A DNA stretch of 64,000 nt from contig NC_088303.1 in NCBI RefSeq assembly GCF_032854445.1, positions 15,881,501-15,945,500 on the forward strand, in the 5' to 3' direction. Below are positions 1-12,300 of this stretch, piece after piece. The position numbers were made by a program, and so were the translations under genes. The notes below the pieces were generated by a model, which ran no database searches, was not told the origin of the DNA, and saw only the letters and a program-made list of their open reading frames with translations. This stretch comes from Liolophura sinensis. Its lineage: Eukaryota; Mollusca; Polyplacophora; Chitonida; Chitonidae. The first letter of the stretch is position 1. Each line of letters begins with the position of its first letter.

Positions 1-55
1 GGTTGAAAATAAACGAAATTTAAAGGTGAGTTTTACCTTTGAAAGAATTCATTTA

Positions 56-175
56 TTTGATTGGTGTTTTATGCTGTACTAAATAATATTTCACTTATAT
101 GACAGCAGCAAGCATTATGGTGGGAGGAAACTGGGGAAAGCCCTGGGGAAACCCACAACCATCTGGAGACCACAT
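56..175 (-). mobile_element. 5'-truncated tRNA-type SINE, copy 1
   Basis: This segment shares the 'gatt ggtgttttatgc' tail and the 'agcattatggtgggaggaaa' body with the fuller copy at 717-982. It lies in the intron after exon 20. The tRNA-like head is missing. Confidence 0.75.
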
Positions 176-311
176 GAAAGTAAGTTAGCTGCATCTTTAT
201 ATTACTTATTATGAAAAACAGTATAACACACATGTATCTAAAACCAGGAAACACTAATGTCAATTCTTAAAATCCAGCAGATGAATCAAAACAGTGAAAT
301 TATAAGCTTAC

Positions 312-397
312 CACATTTTGCCTGAGTAGATCAAGTTTCTCACACTTCAGTTTGTGAACTTCAAGTTTCAGTGCTTCCATTTGTTTGGTCATTGATT
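312..397 (-). CDS. RAP1GAP: Rap1GAP exon 20: coiled coil
   Basis: The exon encodes [20 protein letters not shown] then LDLLRQNV, with heptad-spaced Leu/Val residues indicating a coiled coil. Vertebrate RAP1GAP/RAP1GAP2, as I know them, lack a clear coiled coil here, whereas SIPA1-type RapGAPs have a C-terminal leucine zipper. Donor 'gtaagc' shows that further exons follow to the left of the window. Confidence 0.87.
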
Positions 398-3300
398 CTG
401 TCAACAGTGAAGTGAAATAGTAGAGATTTATTGACTTGATTCAATCACAATTTTTGGAGGAAAAAAATGAAACAAAAAAAACAACAACCAAGTTTGACAT
501 TTTAATAATAGAGACCAGATTAGAAGCTACATAGGGTAATGGGATGACCAAGACATTACTGTTCGTCGTAAGTAAACGCAAATAGGAATCTAAATGGTGT
601 AACTGCTGTTGTTGTATCTGACCCAAAATTCATCCAAAAAGTTGATTTTTATAGGCAATTAAAGGTCATCAAAAATTTCTTTTTGTATTGAAACTTTTTT
701 TCCAGTAGGATATATACATTTATTTATTTATTTGATTGCTTGTTTTATGCCATACTCAAGAATATTTCATTTATACGACGGCTGCCAGCATTATGGTGGG
801 AAGAAACCGGGCACAGCCCGGAGGAAAACCCACAACCATCCACAGGTTGCTAGAAGGCCTTCCCACATACGGCCGGAGAGAAGCCAGCATGAGCTGGACT
901 TGAACTCACAGCGACCGCATTGGTGAGAGGCTACTGGGTCATTTCGCTTCGCTGACCAACTGAGCCACAGCCCCCCCCCCCCCACTCCCACTGGGATGTA
1001 ATCCTAACTTGTACACAAACCTCAGAACACCTTTACTTAGATCAGCAGAGCTCTCAGAATAGGGCCAAAATAAATAACTAGATGATTTTTGGTCAACTAC
1101 AAAATTTCATGACTGGCATTTAATATCGATAACTTGACTACTCTCTACTAACCTTCAATATCAATGAACACACATCCCCCATCCTCTCCGAAACTGTTAG
1201 ACAGGGACAGTTTGACGTTGGTGTTTGGTGTCTCAGCTGAGGACATACTCTCCTGGGCAAAAGCAAAAGTAATTTGGAATCTTAAATCTGAGACTCTCGA
1301 TCTGACACCAATATTGGTTATACACGTACGTGGATTTAATGGGTCATTTATTGTTACAAGTAAAAATAGCTCTTATCAACAAAACACAAAAGGAGTGGAA
1401 CTCCAAAACATAATCAAAAGAGTTACAGCTTTGCAAATACCTCATGTTTTGTTTCATGAGCCCTATGGAGCTATAAAGGTATAATTATAAAGTTATAAAA
1501 TTATAAAGAGGTATATGCCACTGACAGAAGTAGGCAATTATTTATTTCACTTTTGTTTAATACCATGCTAAAAAGAAATGTTATGATATGAAACTGATAT
1601 GATGGCTGTCAGTTTTATCAGGAGGAGAATGGAGTGCTGGGTGTAACAAAGGTAGAGACTAGAGTGGATACTGCTGCTTACCATGCCAGTGTCCGAATCA
1701 TCGTGGTCCTGGTGACTGGTTCTCTCCATTCTGTCCAGCGGGAAGTCATCCATGCTGTTAAAACTACTTGTGGAATTTGACGGAGAAATCTGCATGCTGT
1801 TCTCATGATTACATCTGTACAAAAAACAAACAATATTTGTACATACATGTACACATGCCTGTCCCAAATTTCTGTATTTCAGGCAGGAAAATGTACAGAA
1901 CAAACTAACTTTTCTATTGCTCAGTGGAAAAAAAAGAAGAAAAAATGTATGTACAACTGTGGCAAGGTGAGGATGAAGATTCAGGAAAATGTACAGAACA
2001 AACTAACTTTTCTATTGCTCAGTGGAAAAAAAAGAAGAAAAAATGTATGTACAACTGTGGCAAGGTGAGGATGAAGATGCAGGAAAATGTACAGAACAAA
2101 CTAACTTTTCTATTGCTCAGTGGAAAAAAAAGAAGAAAAAATGTATGTACAACTGTGGCAAGGTGAGGATGAAGATTCAGGAAAATGTACAGAACAAACT
2201 AACTTTTCTATTGCTCAGTGGAAAAAAAGAAGAAAAAATGTATGTACAACTGTGGCAAGGTGAGGATGAAGATTCAGGAAAATGTACAGAACAAACTAAC
2301 TTTTCTATTGCTCAGTGGAAAAAAAAGAAGAAAAAATGTATGTACAACTGTGGCAAGGTGAGGATGAAGATTCAGGAAAATGTACAGAACAAGCTAACTT
2401 TTCTATTGCTCAGTGGAAAAAAAGAAGAAAAAATGTATGTACAACTGTGGCAAGGTGAGGATGAAGACGCGGGAAAATGTACAGAACAAACTAACTTTTC
2501 TATTGCTCAGTGGAAAAAAAGAAGAAAAAATGTATGTACAACTGTGGCAAGGTGAGGATGAAGACGCAGGAAAATGTACAGAACAAACTAACTTTTCTAT
2601 TGCTCAGTGGAAAAAAAGAAGAAAAAATGTATGTACAACTGTGGCAAGGTGAGGATGAAGATGCAGGAAAATGTACAGAACAAACTAACTTTTCTATTGC
2701 TCAGTGGAAAAAAAGAAGAAAAAATGTATGTACAACTGTGGCAAGGTGAGGATGAAGATTCAGGAAAATGTACAGAACAAACTAACTTTTCTATTGCTCA
2801 GTGGAAAAAAAGAAGAAAAAATGTATGTACAACTGTGGCAAGGTGAGGATGAAGATTCAGGAAAATGTACAGAACAAACTAACTTTTCTATTGCTCAGTG
2901 GAAAAAAAGAAGAAAAAATGTATGTACAACTGTGGCAAGGTGAGGATGAAGACGCAGGAAAATGTACAGAACAAACTAACTTTTCTATTGCTCAGTGGAA
3001 AAAAAGAAGAAAAAATGTATGTACAACTGTGGCAAGGTGAGGATGAAGATTCAGGAAAATGTACAGAACAAACTAACTTTTCTATTGCTCAGTGAAAAAA
3101 AAGAAGAAAAAATGTATGTACAACTGTGGCAAGGTGAGGATGAAGACGCAGGAAAATGTACAGAACAAACTAACTTTTCTATTGCTCAGTGAAAAAAAAG
3201 AAGAAAAAATGTATGTACAACTGTGGGAAGGTGAGGATGAAGACGCAGGAAAATGTACAGAACAAACTAACTTTTCTATTGCTCAGTGGAAAAAAAGAAG

Positions 3301-6300
3301 AAAAAATGTATGTACAACTGTGGCAAGGTGAGGATGAAGATGCAGGAAAATGTACAGAACAAACTAACTTTTCTATTGCTCAGTGGAAAAAAAGAAGAAA
3401 AAATGTATGTACAACTGTGGCAAGGTGAGGATGAAGATTCAGGAAAATGTACAGAACAAACTAACTTTTCTATTGCTCAGTGAAAAAAAAGAAGAAAAAA
3501 TGTATGTACAACTGTGGCAAGGTGAGGATGAAGACGCAGGAAAATGTACAGAACAAACTAACTTTTCTATTGCTCAGTGGAAAAAAAGAAGAAAAAATGT
3601 ATGTACAACTGTGGCAAGGTGAGGATGAAGATTCAGGAAAATGTACAGAACAAACTAACTTTTCTATTGCTCAGTGGAAAAAAAGAAGAAAAAATGTATG
3701 TACAACTGTGGCAAGGTGAGGATGAAGATTCAGGAAAATGTACAGAACAAACTAACTTTTCTATTGCTCAGTGAAAAAAAAGAAGAAAAAATGTATGTAC
3801 AACTGTGGCAAGGTGAGGATGAAGACGCAGGAAAATGTACAGAACAAACTAACTTTTCTATTGCTCAGTGGAAAAAAAGAAGAAAAAATGTATGTACAAC
3901 TGTGGCAGGGTGAGGATGAAGACGCAGGAAAATGTACAGAACAAACTAACTTTTCTATTGCTCAGTGGAAAAAAAGAAGAAAAAATGTATGTACAACTGT
4001 GGCAAGGTGAGGATGAAGATTCAGGAAAATGTACAGAACAAACTAACCTTTCTATTGCTCAGTGGAAAAAAAGAAGAAAAAATGTATGTACAACTGTGGC
4101 AAGGTGAGGATGAAGACGCAGGAAAATGTACAGAACAAACTAACTTTTCTATTGCTCAGTGGAAAAAAAGAAGAAAAAATGTATGTACAACTGTGGCAAG
4201 GTGAGGATGAAGACGCAGGAAAATGTACAGAACAAACTAACTTTTCTATTGCTCAGTGGAAAAAAAGAAGAAAAAATGTATGTACAACTGTGGCAAGGTG
4301 AGGATGAAGATGACTTCCCCTATGGGAGAGAACTATGCCTACCTGGAAGTTGATGCTGTGCTGCTAGGACTAGACTGGGGAGAGGGTGGGGGACTGCAGG
4401 TCTTGAAAGAGGATTGGCTGTTTGTGTCTGACAGCCTCAACCTGCAAATAAACACAATGCAAAAAAAAAACCACAATCAGTAACAAAAGAAGTTCAGATT
4501 AAATATGTGCTGAAATAATGCTGTCATAACTCAGCTCCTTATAAAAGAGCTTGTGGCATTTTCAATCCTTTATGCAGTTTTCACTTCTTAATATGAAACA
4601 GTATATCTTTACTAAGAAACTTGGAAATAGTGACTTCAGTGAATCCTTACAGTATATTAATCAATGCAGAACATTCCATTCTTATTCACAAAGTTCAACA
4701 ACTTCAGCATGTACACTTCTTGGATTACACAATTTCAGTTTTCATTACATCCTGAACATATATTCTCAAAAGGCACTAGTAGAATATGATAGACAAAATT
4801 GCAATCAGCCAAAACTATGTCAAAAACTCACCCTCTCTCCTTGTACTTTTTGGAATCAAAACTTCCTGAGGAATTTCTTGGGAATGTTTTGCTGCTAACA
4901 CTTGGGGACTTCTTACCCTATTAAAAAGAAAACATTAAAATCTCTAAATTCATCTTCGTCAAATTCCCTCACCCACTACAGTAAAATTAGTTCTCAGTTA
5001 AGGTTTTTCATGCTTGTCCTTGAATTCATGAAGTATGCATTTTACAAACAGTTTTACTGACATTACACAGACTGGATATTGATGTTCAACTTTGAAAATC
5101 GAAGAATACCTACATTTACTTGGAGCTTCTCATCCTCGCCAACAGGAGGCAGCGTTAAGGAGACTCCATTTGTGCGCCGTGAGGTGGCCGGGTAGCCCGT
5201 CTCCACGGACTGGGAACGTGGTTTGCCACTGATTGCCCTCTTAAAACTGTCAAAGAGTTTACTAGTTTCCTGTTTCATCCCGGGGTGGGGGATTGGTCCA
5301 AACATCTCAATAGTCTTCTTGTGAAGATCTTGATGTAAAGATTCCAGCAATGCTGCTCTTGTTCTTTCCTGTGGGGAAAATCAGGAGATGTTGTATAGAT
5401 ACTGTCTCTCCTTGGCTAGCTAATTCAGGAAGGAATGTTGAATTATGAGAGATAGTTGACCACAAAACATTGTCAAACAAAGCTGTGAGAATAAAATTTT
5501 TAAGGCATGAATGTTCATAACTGCAGAAGCAAAACAACAAGTTTGAGCCCGGTGGTATATTAACCAAAAGATGCAGTTTTCTTTGTGCAATTATAGGTTT
5601 AGCCTAACCACTCTACAAAAGAAACTAAATTTCCCAAGATTTAGCAGAATGCCTGAACAACATTTTTATTCTGTACAAATGCTTTGATTCTTCTCCTGAA
5701 TTTTAGATATTGTATTCACTGTGAACGGTTTCCATCAAACAACCAAAGTGGACTGTGTTGCGTCAACTTCAAGCCCCTTTTCCTTAAATGTTTTGTTTAC
5801 ATGTGATCAATATCCATAATTCCAAAAGGATGCCAAGATTGTGTCGTCTAAATTTACCTCAAGTTTTGCAAACTGGTCAGCCTTGTAACAAGCCGTTTCA
5901 GCATTGATCAACTTTGTCAACAGGAAATCTCGGAACTCAGGGCCCTGTTGCAAAAAGGAAAACAGCAGAGGTAAAAAATGGTTTGAATCATACATTACAA
6001 AACTTTCACAAAGGTTATTAACAAACCACTTATTTATTTTCTATGATTTCACTGCTTACCTATGTAAGCAGGAATTGTAATATGAAGGTAACAGTAAATA
6101 TCTGATGTTTTCTTTCTGAGCATTTCTGCCAAATAACTATAATGGACAAAGAAATGAGAAAGAAGAAAAAGTTTAACCCTGATCTACACTTTTTCTAAAT
6201 ACGAACACATGTGGTTTAATAGCATTTTTTATAAATACATCATGCGGAATAAATACACTTAATAATACATTGTGAATAAATCAATGTTCCATTTACCAAC

Positions 6301-9300
6301 AGCAGAAAGGATGAACTACAATTATTACAAATATGTACATAAAATTGAGCATTTCTGAAGGTAACATCAATTTTTCTGAGGGCTTTGATCAGACTTATAA
6401 TGTGTTAAATGACTGTGTACCTTTTTGAATACTGCTGGAGTTGGCAACGTTGGGCCAAAGAATGGAACATCATCTCTTGCTGTCACTGATACCTGTTAAC
6501 AGATTACCAGTGAGGTAAAGTACACCCAATACAATTGTCGCTGCAATGGGAGATATCTGAACGTAACAAGAAACCTATCCACATAATTATGTGTATGCAA
6601 ATGGCAATTTCTTGTAAAAGAGTTGTACATTATTTCACTTTTTATCAGCTACTTTACAACATTAATGTCATTTTAAACCATCATAAATCCCCTAATACAT
6701 GTTTTGGGAAATAAGAACAGAGCTATCTGATCTGGGCAGGTTATTTTATAATTTTAGTGAAATTAGTTCACATAAAATTAGATAAATTTGCCCTTAGATG
6801 AGCTATGCATTTTAGTCTTCAAAATTGTTTGCATTATGTTTTCAAACTGCATCTAAAATTACAATTCACTGCTTGAATTCTTTGAGGGTTTTCAAAACTG
6901 TCTGCCTCCATTTACTGGATGTAAGATTACTTTTCGAGGAAATTTTTTAAAATGTCAAAATTAGATGAAAAGATAAAAGGGAAACACTAGCTGTAATCAA
7001 TGTCACTGATTTTCCATTGGTTCTCACCTTATAGCGAGTGCTGTCCGTGTTGGGATCTATTGGCTGAATGACAATGTAGGCATGAAGGAAGTGTGACGCA
7101 ATCATGTCTGGGATGAATGGAGTATTGCTCTCCTGAAAAACTATGGCAACGATATCATTGCCTATGTGACGCTTTCGTTGTAGCTGGAAGAAAAAGAGAG
7201 ACAAACACACCATCAGTATCACAAAATAAACTTTCAAACCTACAAAACTGCTTTCCCAGCAGATTAAGAACATGAACAAGACGTGTCTACAAATATGCAA
7301 ATTCAGTGTTATCTTTTATACAACACAGTAGACACAGTTCTTCATGCTTTCACTGACTTTGCAAATGATTGATTGATTGGTTGGTTGGTATTCAAAGTCG
7401 TGCTCCCCATGGGCTCTGCCTAGATTCCTCACACCATAATGCTGGCCGCCGTTGTATCAGTGAAATATTCATGAGTAATGGGTAAAACAACAATCAAATA
7501 AATAAATCAATGTCTAACTCAAGAATTATCCACTTACACGAAGGCTGTCGGGTTTATGGATTATGGGTATAGGAAACAGCTGTGCCAGGAGTTATGCATT
7601 CAACTCTGACTACTTTTCATTTCTTTTTTCTTTTCCTTTCTTTAAATTACATGTAGCTGCAAGTATATTTTTAAAAAACCTGGAAATACTTATAAGAATC
7701 CAAGCATATGATTTTCTCATTAAATGTTTACATCAAATACGAGAAGTTTTAAGGAGACACTCTCAGGCAACTGACCTGTTGTGAGTCTCCGTCTGTGTAA
7801 GGTAACAATGTTGATACATGAAACATTATCTCCTTGCCCATACACTCTGTGTACACCGATGTTTCGCCTGTCTGCCTGTGTGTCGTGTCTAATCCACCAC
7901 GGAACCTGAAGTCACAATCAGCTCAAGGTCAGTTCCAAGTAAGAAGTTATTAATTAAGATTTGCAACTAAAACTATCACAATCCAAAAAATATCACAATC
8001 AAAAGTATTTTCATGCAACAGTCAGAAGAAAAAAATTTCAAAATTTGATGTTTCAGCATCTTTATACATGAGCCATGTCTCTGGGTTAGGTTAAGATATA
8101 AAAAAAAACCCAGTTATTTCAGTGACTTAAATTGCGTAATTACTTATAAACGCATATGTGTGCTACTGCCATACATTTATAATGGGTAGGGTTGTTCTGT
8201 TGTGTTATATTGTAAGTCAGCTCACCCTTTGAAATCTTGTAACTGGACCCTATCACCAATCAAAGTCAGGAATTCCTCCATGGCTGGACTATGTGACACA
8301 TTGCCAAACAAATCTTCTTCTTTGGTCTGAAATAAATAATAGTTATGTCACATTATATGATTTACACAAGTTATCACAAATTTATATTATACAACAATAA
8401 TGAAGTTAGGTCAGAAATAAACTGAACATCACTGTATTCAGTACCAATTTCAGTTGAAGATATCCTCTCGATGCTGTATGCTTTGGAGAATAATTACTCC
8501 AAACTTTTGATGTCAGAAGTGGGATTTTCAGTTTATTCTCACCTGCCCATATCTTTGGTAAATGATCCCAAACTTGAACCTGGTGGTTAACACATGTTCA
8601 TCATAGCTGACCACCATTTCTGAACCCTGAAAAAATAAACCACATTGAGTTACAAAACTCTTTCCACTTTCTCTTCACATCAGATAATACTGACAATTTT
8701 CTATGATTTACAGAAGTTTTACCGGTATTATTGATTTGAAAATGTATATAAAACAACAAATATAGATTTTTGTTCAATAACCTTCTGATTAAAATGTCTT
8801 CTACTAAACCATGAGGATCAAAGTATAACCGTATGTTCAGTTATTATGTTGTGCGTCTTTATTTAACAACATATATCTCAATGAATACAATGCTTGATTT
8901 GAGGTGGCAATAATAGAGAACATCATATACAGTATCATTTAAATAACTGTCTTACCTTTGTTGATAGCACTGGTTGAAATCGTTCAGCAGTTATATCTTC
9001 ACATAAAAGCTGAAAGAAAACAGAAAGTTATAACTGAATGATCAGCTTCACCAGGCTTTGAGGGTAAACTTGGGACTGTCTTTCTTATATTTAAAGCAGA
9101 GAAGCTCCAGAATTACCTCCCCTTGTTCACTTGAAATGGTTTCTTTCAACTTTATTGTGATCTATGTATCCCAGACATTCTGGACAACCAAAGTTGCATA
9201 GACTAGCAAAGACCTCTGCATCAAAAATGGTGTTCATACATCACTTATTTAGACCTTATTTAAGATAAATTCATCAGATCTGGTTAAGTGATTTCTTACC

Positions 9301-12300
9301 TTTGCCATTTTGGCTGGAGTGGAAGGTTCATCGATCCGACACGACGGAACTGTTTCATGTCTGGTACAACATCGAGTTCTGTCAAAAAACAAGATGATGG
9401 TATGGTTGTTACAACTGTCTGAGCATTAATTGCTTATATTATATCTCTTAATATTCCCCTGTAAACAGAGTCTAGACCTCTGTCTTCAAAACCATATTTT
9501 ATGATCATAATAGCATCAATGACTTTCTGTTAAAAAGTAGAGCTTATGTATCACTGAAAGAAAGATTTTACCCATGAATTTCTCTTGTATTTTAACACAT
9601 AAAAATTACTTGCCTTCCTTGTGTTTCAGGTTTTACTTAAGACTGCAAATCCCTTCAGACTGTCGGCCACACACCTATATTATCAACTTACCTGACTATA
9701 ATCCTAGTGTGACTTTGTGACCCCAAATTTTCTTCTTTGTATGACAAAACGATTGGCCCCAGAGACTCGTCATATGAATAGTAATTAAAATGTTCCTGAA
9801 ATCAAACAAAGGTTTGCTGGTAAAAGTCAAATCACATGTCCACAGGCATTTTTTTCATGCTTTACGATCAGCAAAACTGTCATGCTGTAAATCATCACCA
9901 AATTAATTACATTGCTGAAGAAATAGAACAATGCTGACCAACGAAGTCTTATTCACACCTTGACTTCTATTAACAAACACCATGACATTATTCACTTGAA
10001 TCTTGTGTTGACAGCTGGAAACAAATTCCAATATTTCACAATTAACCTGTACAAAGTCACCTATCTGTGCATGTGCTCATATGATCCAATATTTCACAAT
10101 TAACCTGTACAAAGTCACCTATCTGTGCATGTGTTCATATGATCCAATATTTCACAATTAACCTGTACAAAGTCACCTATCTGTGCATGTGTTCATATGA
10201 TCCAATATTTCACAATTAACCTGTACAAAGTCACCTATCTGTACATGTGCTCATATCTCACAATTAACCTGTACAAAGTCACCTATCTGTGCAGCATGTG
10301 CTCATATGATCCAATATTTCACAATTAACCTGTACAAAGTCACCTATCTGTGCATGTGCTCATATGATCCAATATTTCACAATTAACCTGTACAAAGTCA
10401 CCTATCTGTGCAGCATGTGCTCATATGATCCAATATTTCACAATTAACCTGTACAAAGTCACCTATCTGTGCATGTGCTCATATGATCCAATATTTCACA
10501 ATTAACCTGTACAAAGTCACCTATCTGTGCATGTGTTCATATGATCCAATATTTCACAATTAACCTGTACAAAGTCACCTATCTGTGCATGTGTTCATAT
10601 GATCCAATATTTCACAATTAACCTGTACAAAGTCACCTATCTGTACATGTGCTCATATCTCACAATTAACCTGTACAAAGTCACCTATCTGTGCAGCATG
10701 TGCTCATATGATCCAATATTTCACAATTAACCTGTACAAAGTCACCTATCTGTGCATATGCTCATATGATCCAATATTTCACAATTAACCTGTACAAAGT
10801 CACCTATCTGTGCAGCATGTGCTCATATGATCCAATATTTCACAATTAACCTGTACAAAGTCACCTATCTGTGCATGTGCTCATATGATCCAATATTTCA
10901 CAATTAACCTGTACAAAGTCACCTATCTGTGCAGCATGTGCTCATATGATCCAATATTTCACAATTAACCTGTACAAAGTCACCTATCTGTGCATGTGCT
11001 CATATGATTCAGAATCCTAATCTCTTCACCCACTTCATGGTTTAAATAGCCTCAGGCTATGGGTTTGTTTATGTCATTATGTACAGTATCCTTTAACCGG
11101 AAAGAGGAAATTAAGCTAGCATATTTTGCAGACGTGTCGAGTAATTGCTCAGCACAGCTCAGCTAGGACAGGGCCGAGTTGATGGGATTTGCATGTAATG
11201 AATGTCATAGGTACACGTGAAATCAAACATGCCTATGGGAAGGCCAGTAATTATAGTGAATTTTATAACTAATGACTAAAAAGATTATTCTTATTATGTC
11301 ATTTCATGGGCACTCATTCAGCCTACTAGCATAATCATATGTATGACCATTAGCATACTTCTGATACAGGACTTAGATTTCAAAGTATGAGGTTTTAGCA
11401 GTTCCAATCCAGTCACAAGCTTTCTTGATGTCAGATTCTGACAGTGGTCAGAGACGAAGCTTGTTTTGTGACAAATTGTAAAGACAGTGCCATTTGAATT
11501 GATTGATACAAAGGTCAGGTATTCAATAAAAATGACAGAATGCTTAGGAGGAAAAGATTGCATGATGCAAGTTCTACATTTCCCTCTAAAATTTACCCGT
11601 CCATTTCAGAGGTAAACAAAGGTCATAATTAATATATTACTTTTTGTGCTGACACATCCTACCTCGCAAATAAATGCCAAAGCAATTTTCCAACATCTAT
11701 CCAACTCTAAATCATCCATCCAAAACTAAATCATCTATCCAAATTCGAATCATCTATCCAACTCTAAATCATCTATCCAACTCTACATCTATCCAACTCT
11801 AAATCATCTATCCAACTCTATCCAACTCTAAATCATCTATCCAACTCTAAATCATCTATCCAACTCTATCCAACTCTAAATCATCTATCCAAATTTGAAT
11901 CATCTATCCAACTCTAAATCATCTATCCAACTCTAAATCATCTATGCAACTCTAAATAATCTATCCAACTCTAAATCATCTATCCAACTCTAAATCATCT
12001 ATGCAAATTTGAATCAGGGAAAATGAGTAACTTGGATGTAAGTCTTGGATGAAATACAATGTAACAAGTCAAGCCTTTGCATTTTCCCACTGAAACTTTT
12101 TTATTTTCAACACTTTTGAAACATGTTGCTTGATTTGTGTTGAGATTTTAACGATCTAGGCCAGTAAACCGCCTTAACCCTTTAAGGCAAAGCTGTCACA
12201 TTACACTGAAACAAGCAATCAGACTCCCGCAAACATTCCGCCATGTTGTGACAAGATCAACAGATCTTTTTTAAACCCGCCCACTTTGCTAGTAACATAA

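Noticed and set aside
1805-4483. A ladder of overlapping plus-strand ORFs of 64-177 codons
   Set aside because: They are products of the 97-bp repeat being stop-poor. Frames shift from unit to unit and no protein signal exists beyond the repeat.
5110-5368. Alternative donor 'gtattc' for Rap1GAP exon 15, ten bases longer
   Set aside because: Joining it to the exon 16 acceptor gives an immediate in-frame TAA. The upstream donor 'gtaaat' keeps the frame and the GKKSP continuity with vertebrate tails.
10022-11010. CRISPR-like repeat array
   Set aside because: Units are contiguous without unique spacers and the context is a eukaryotic intron, so it is a minisatellite.
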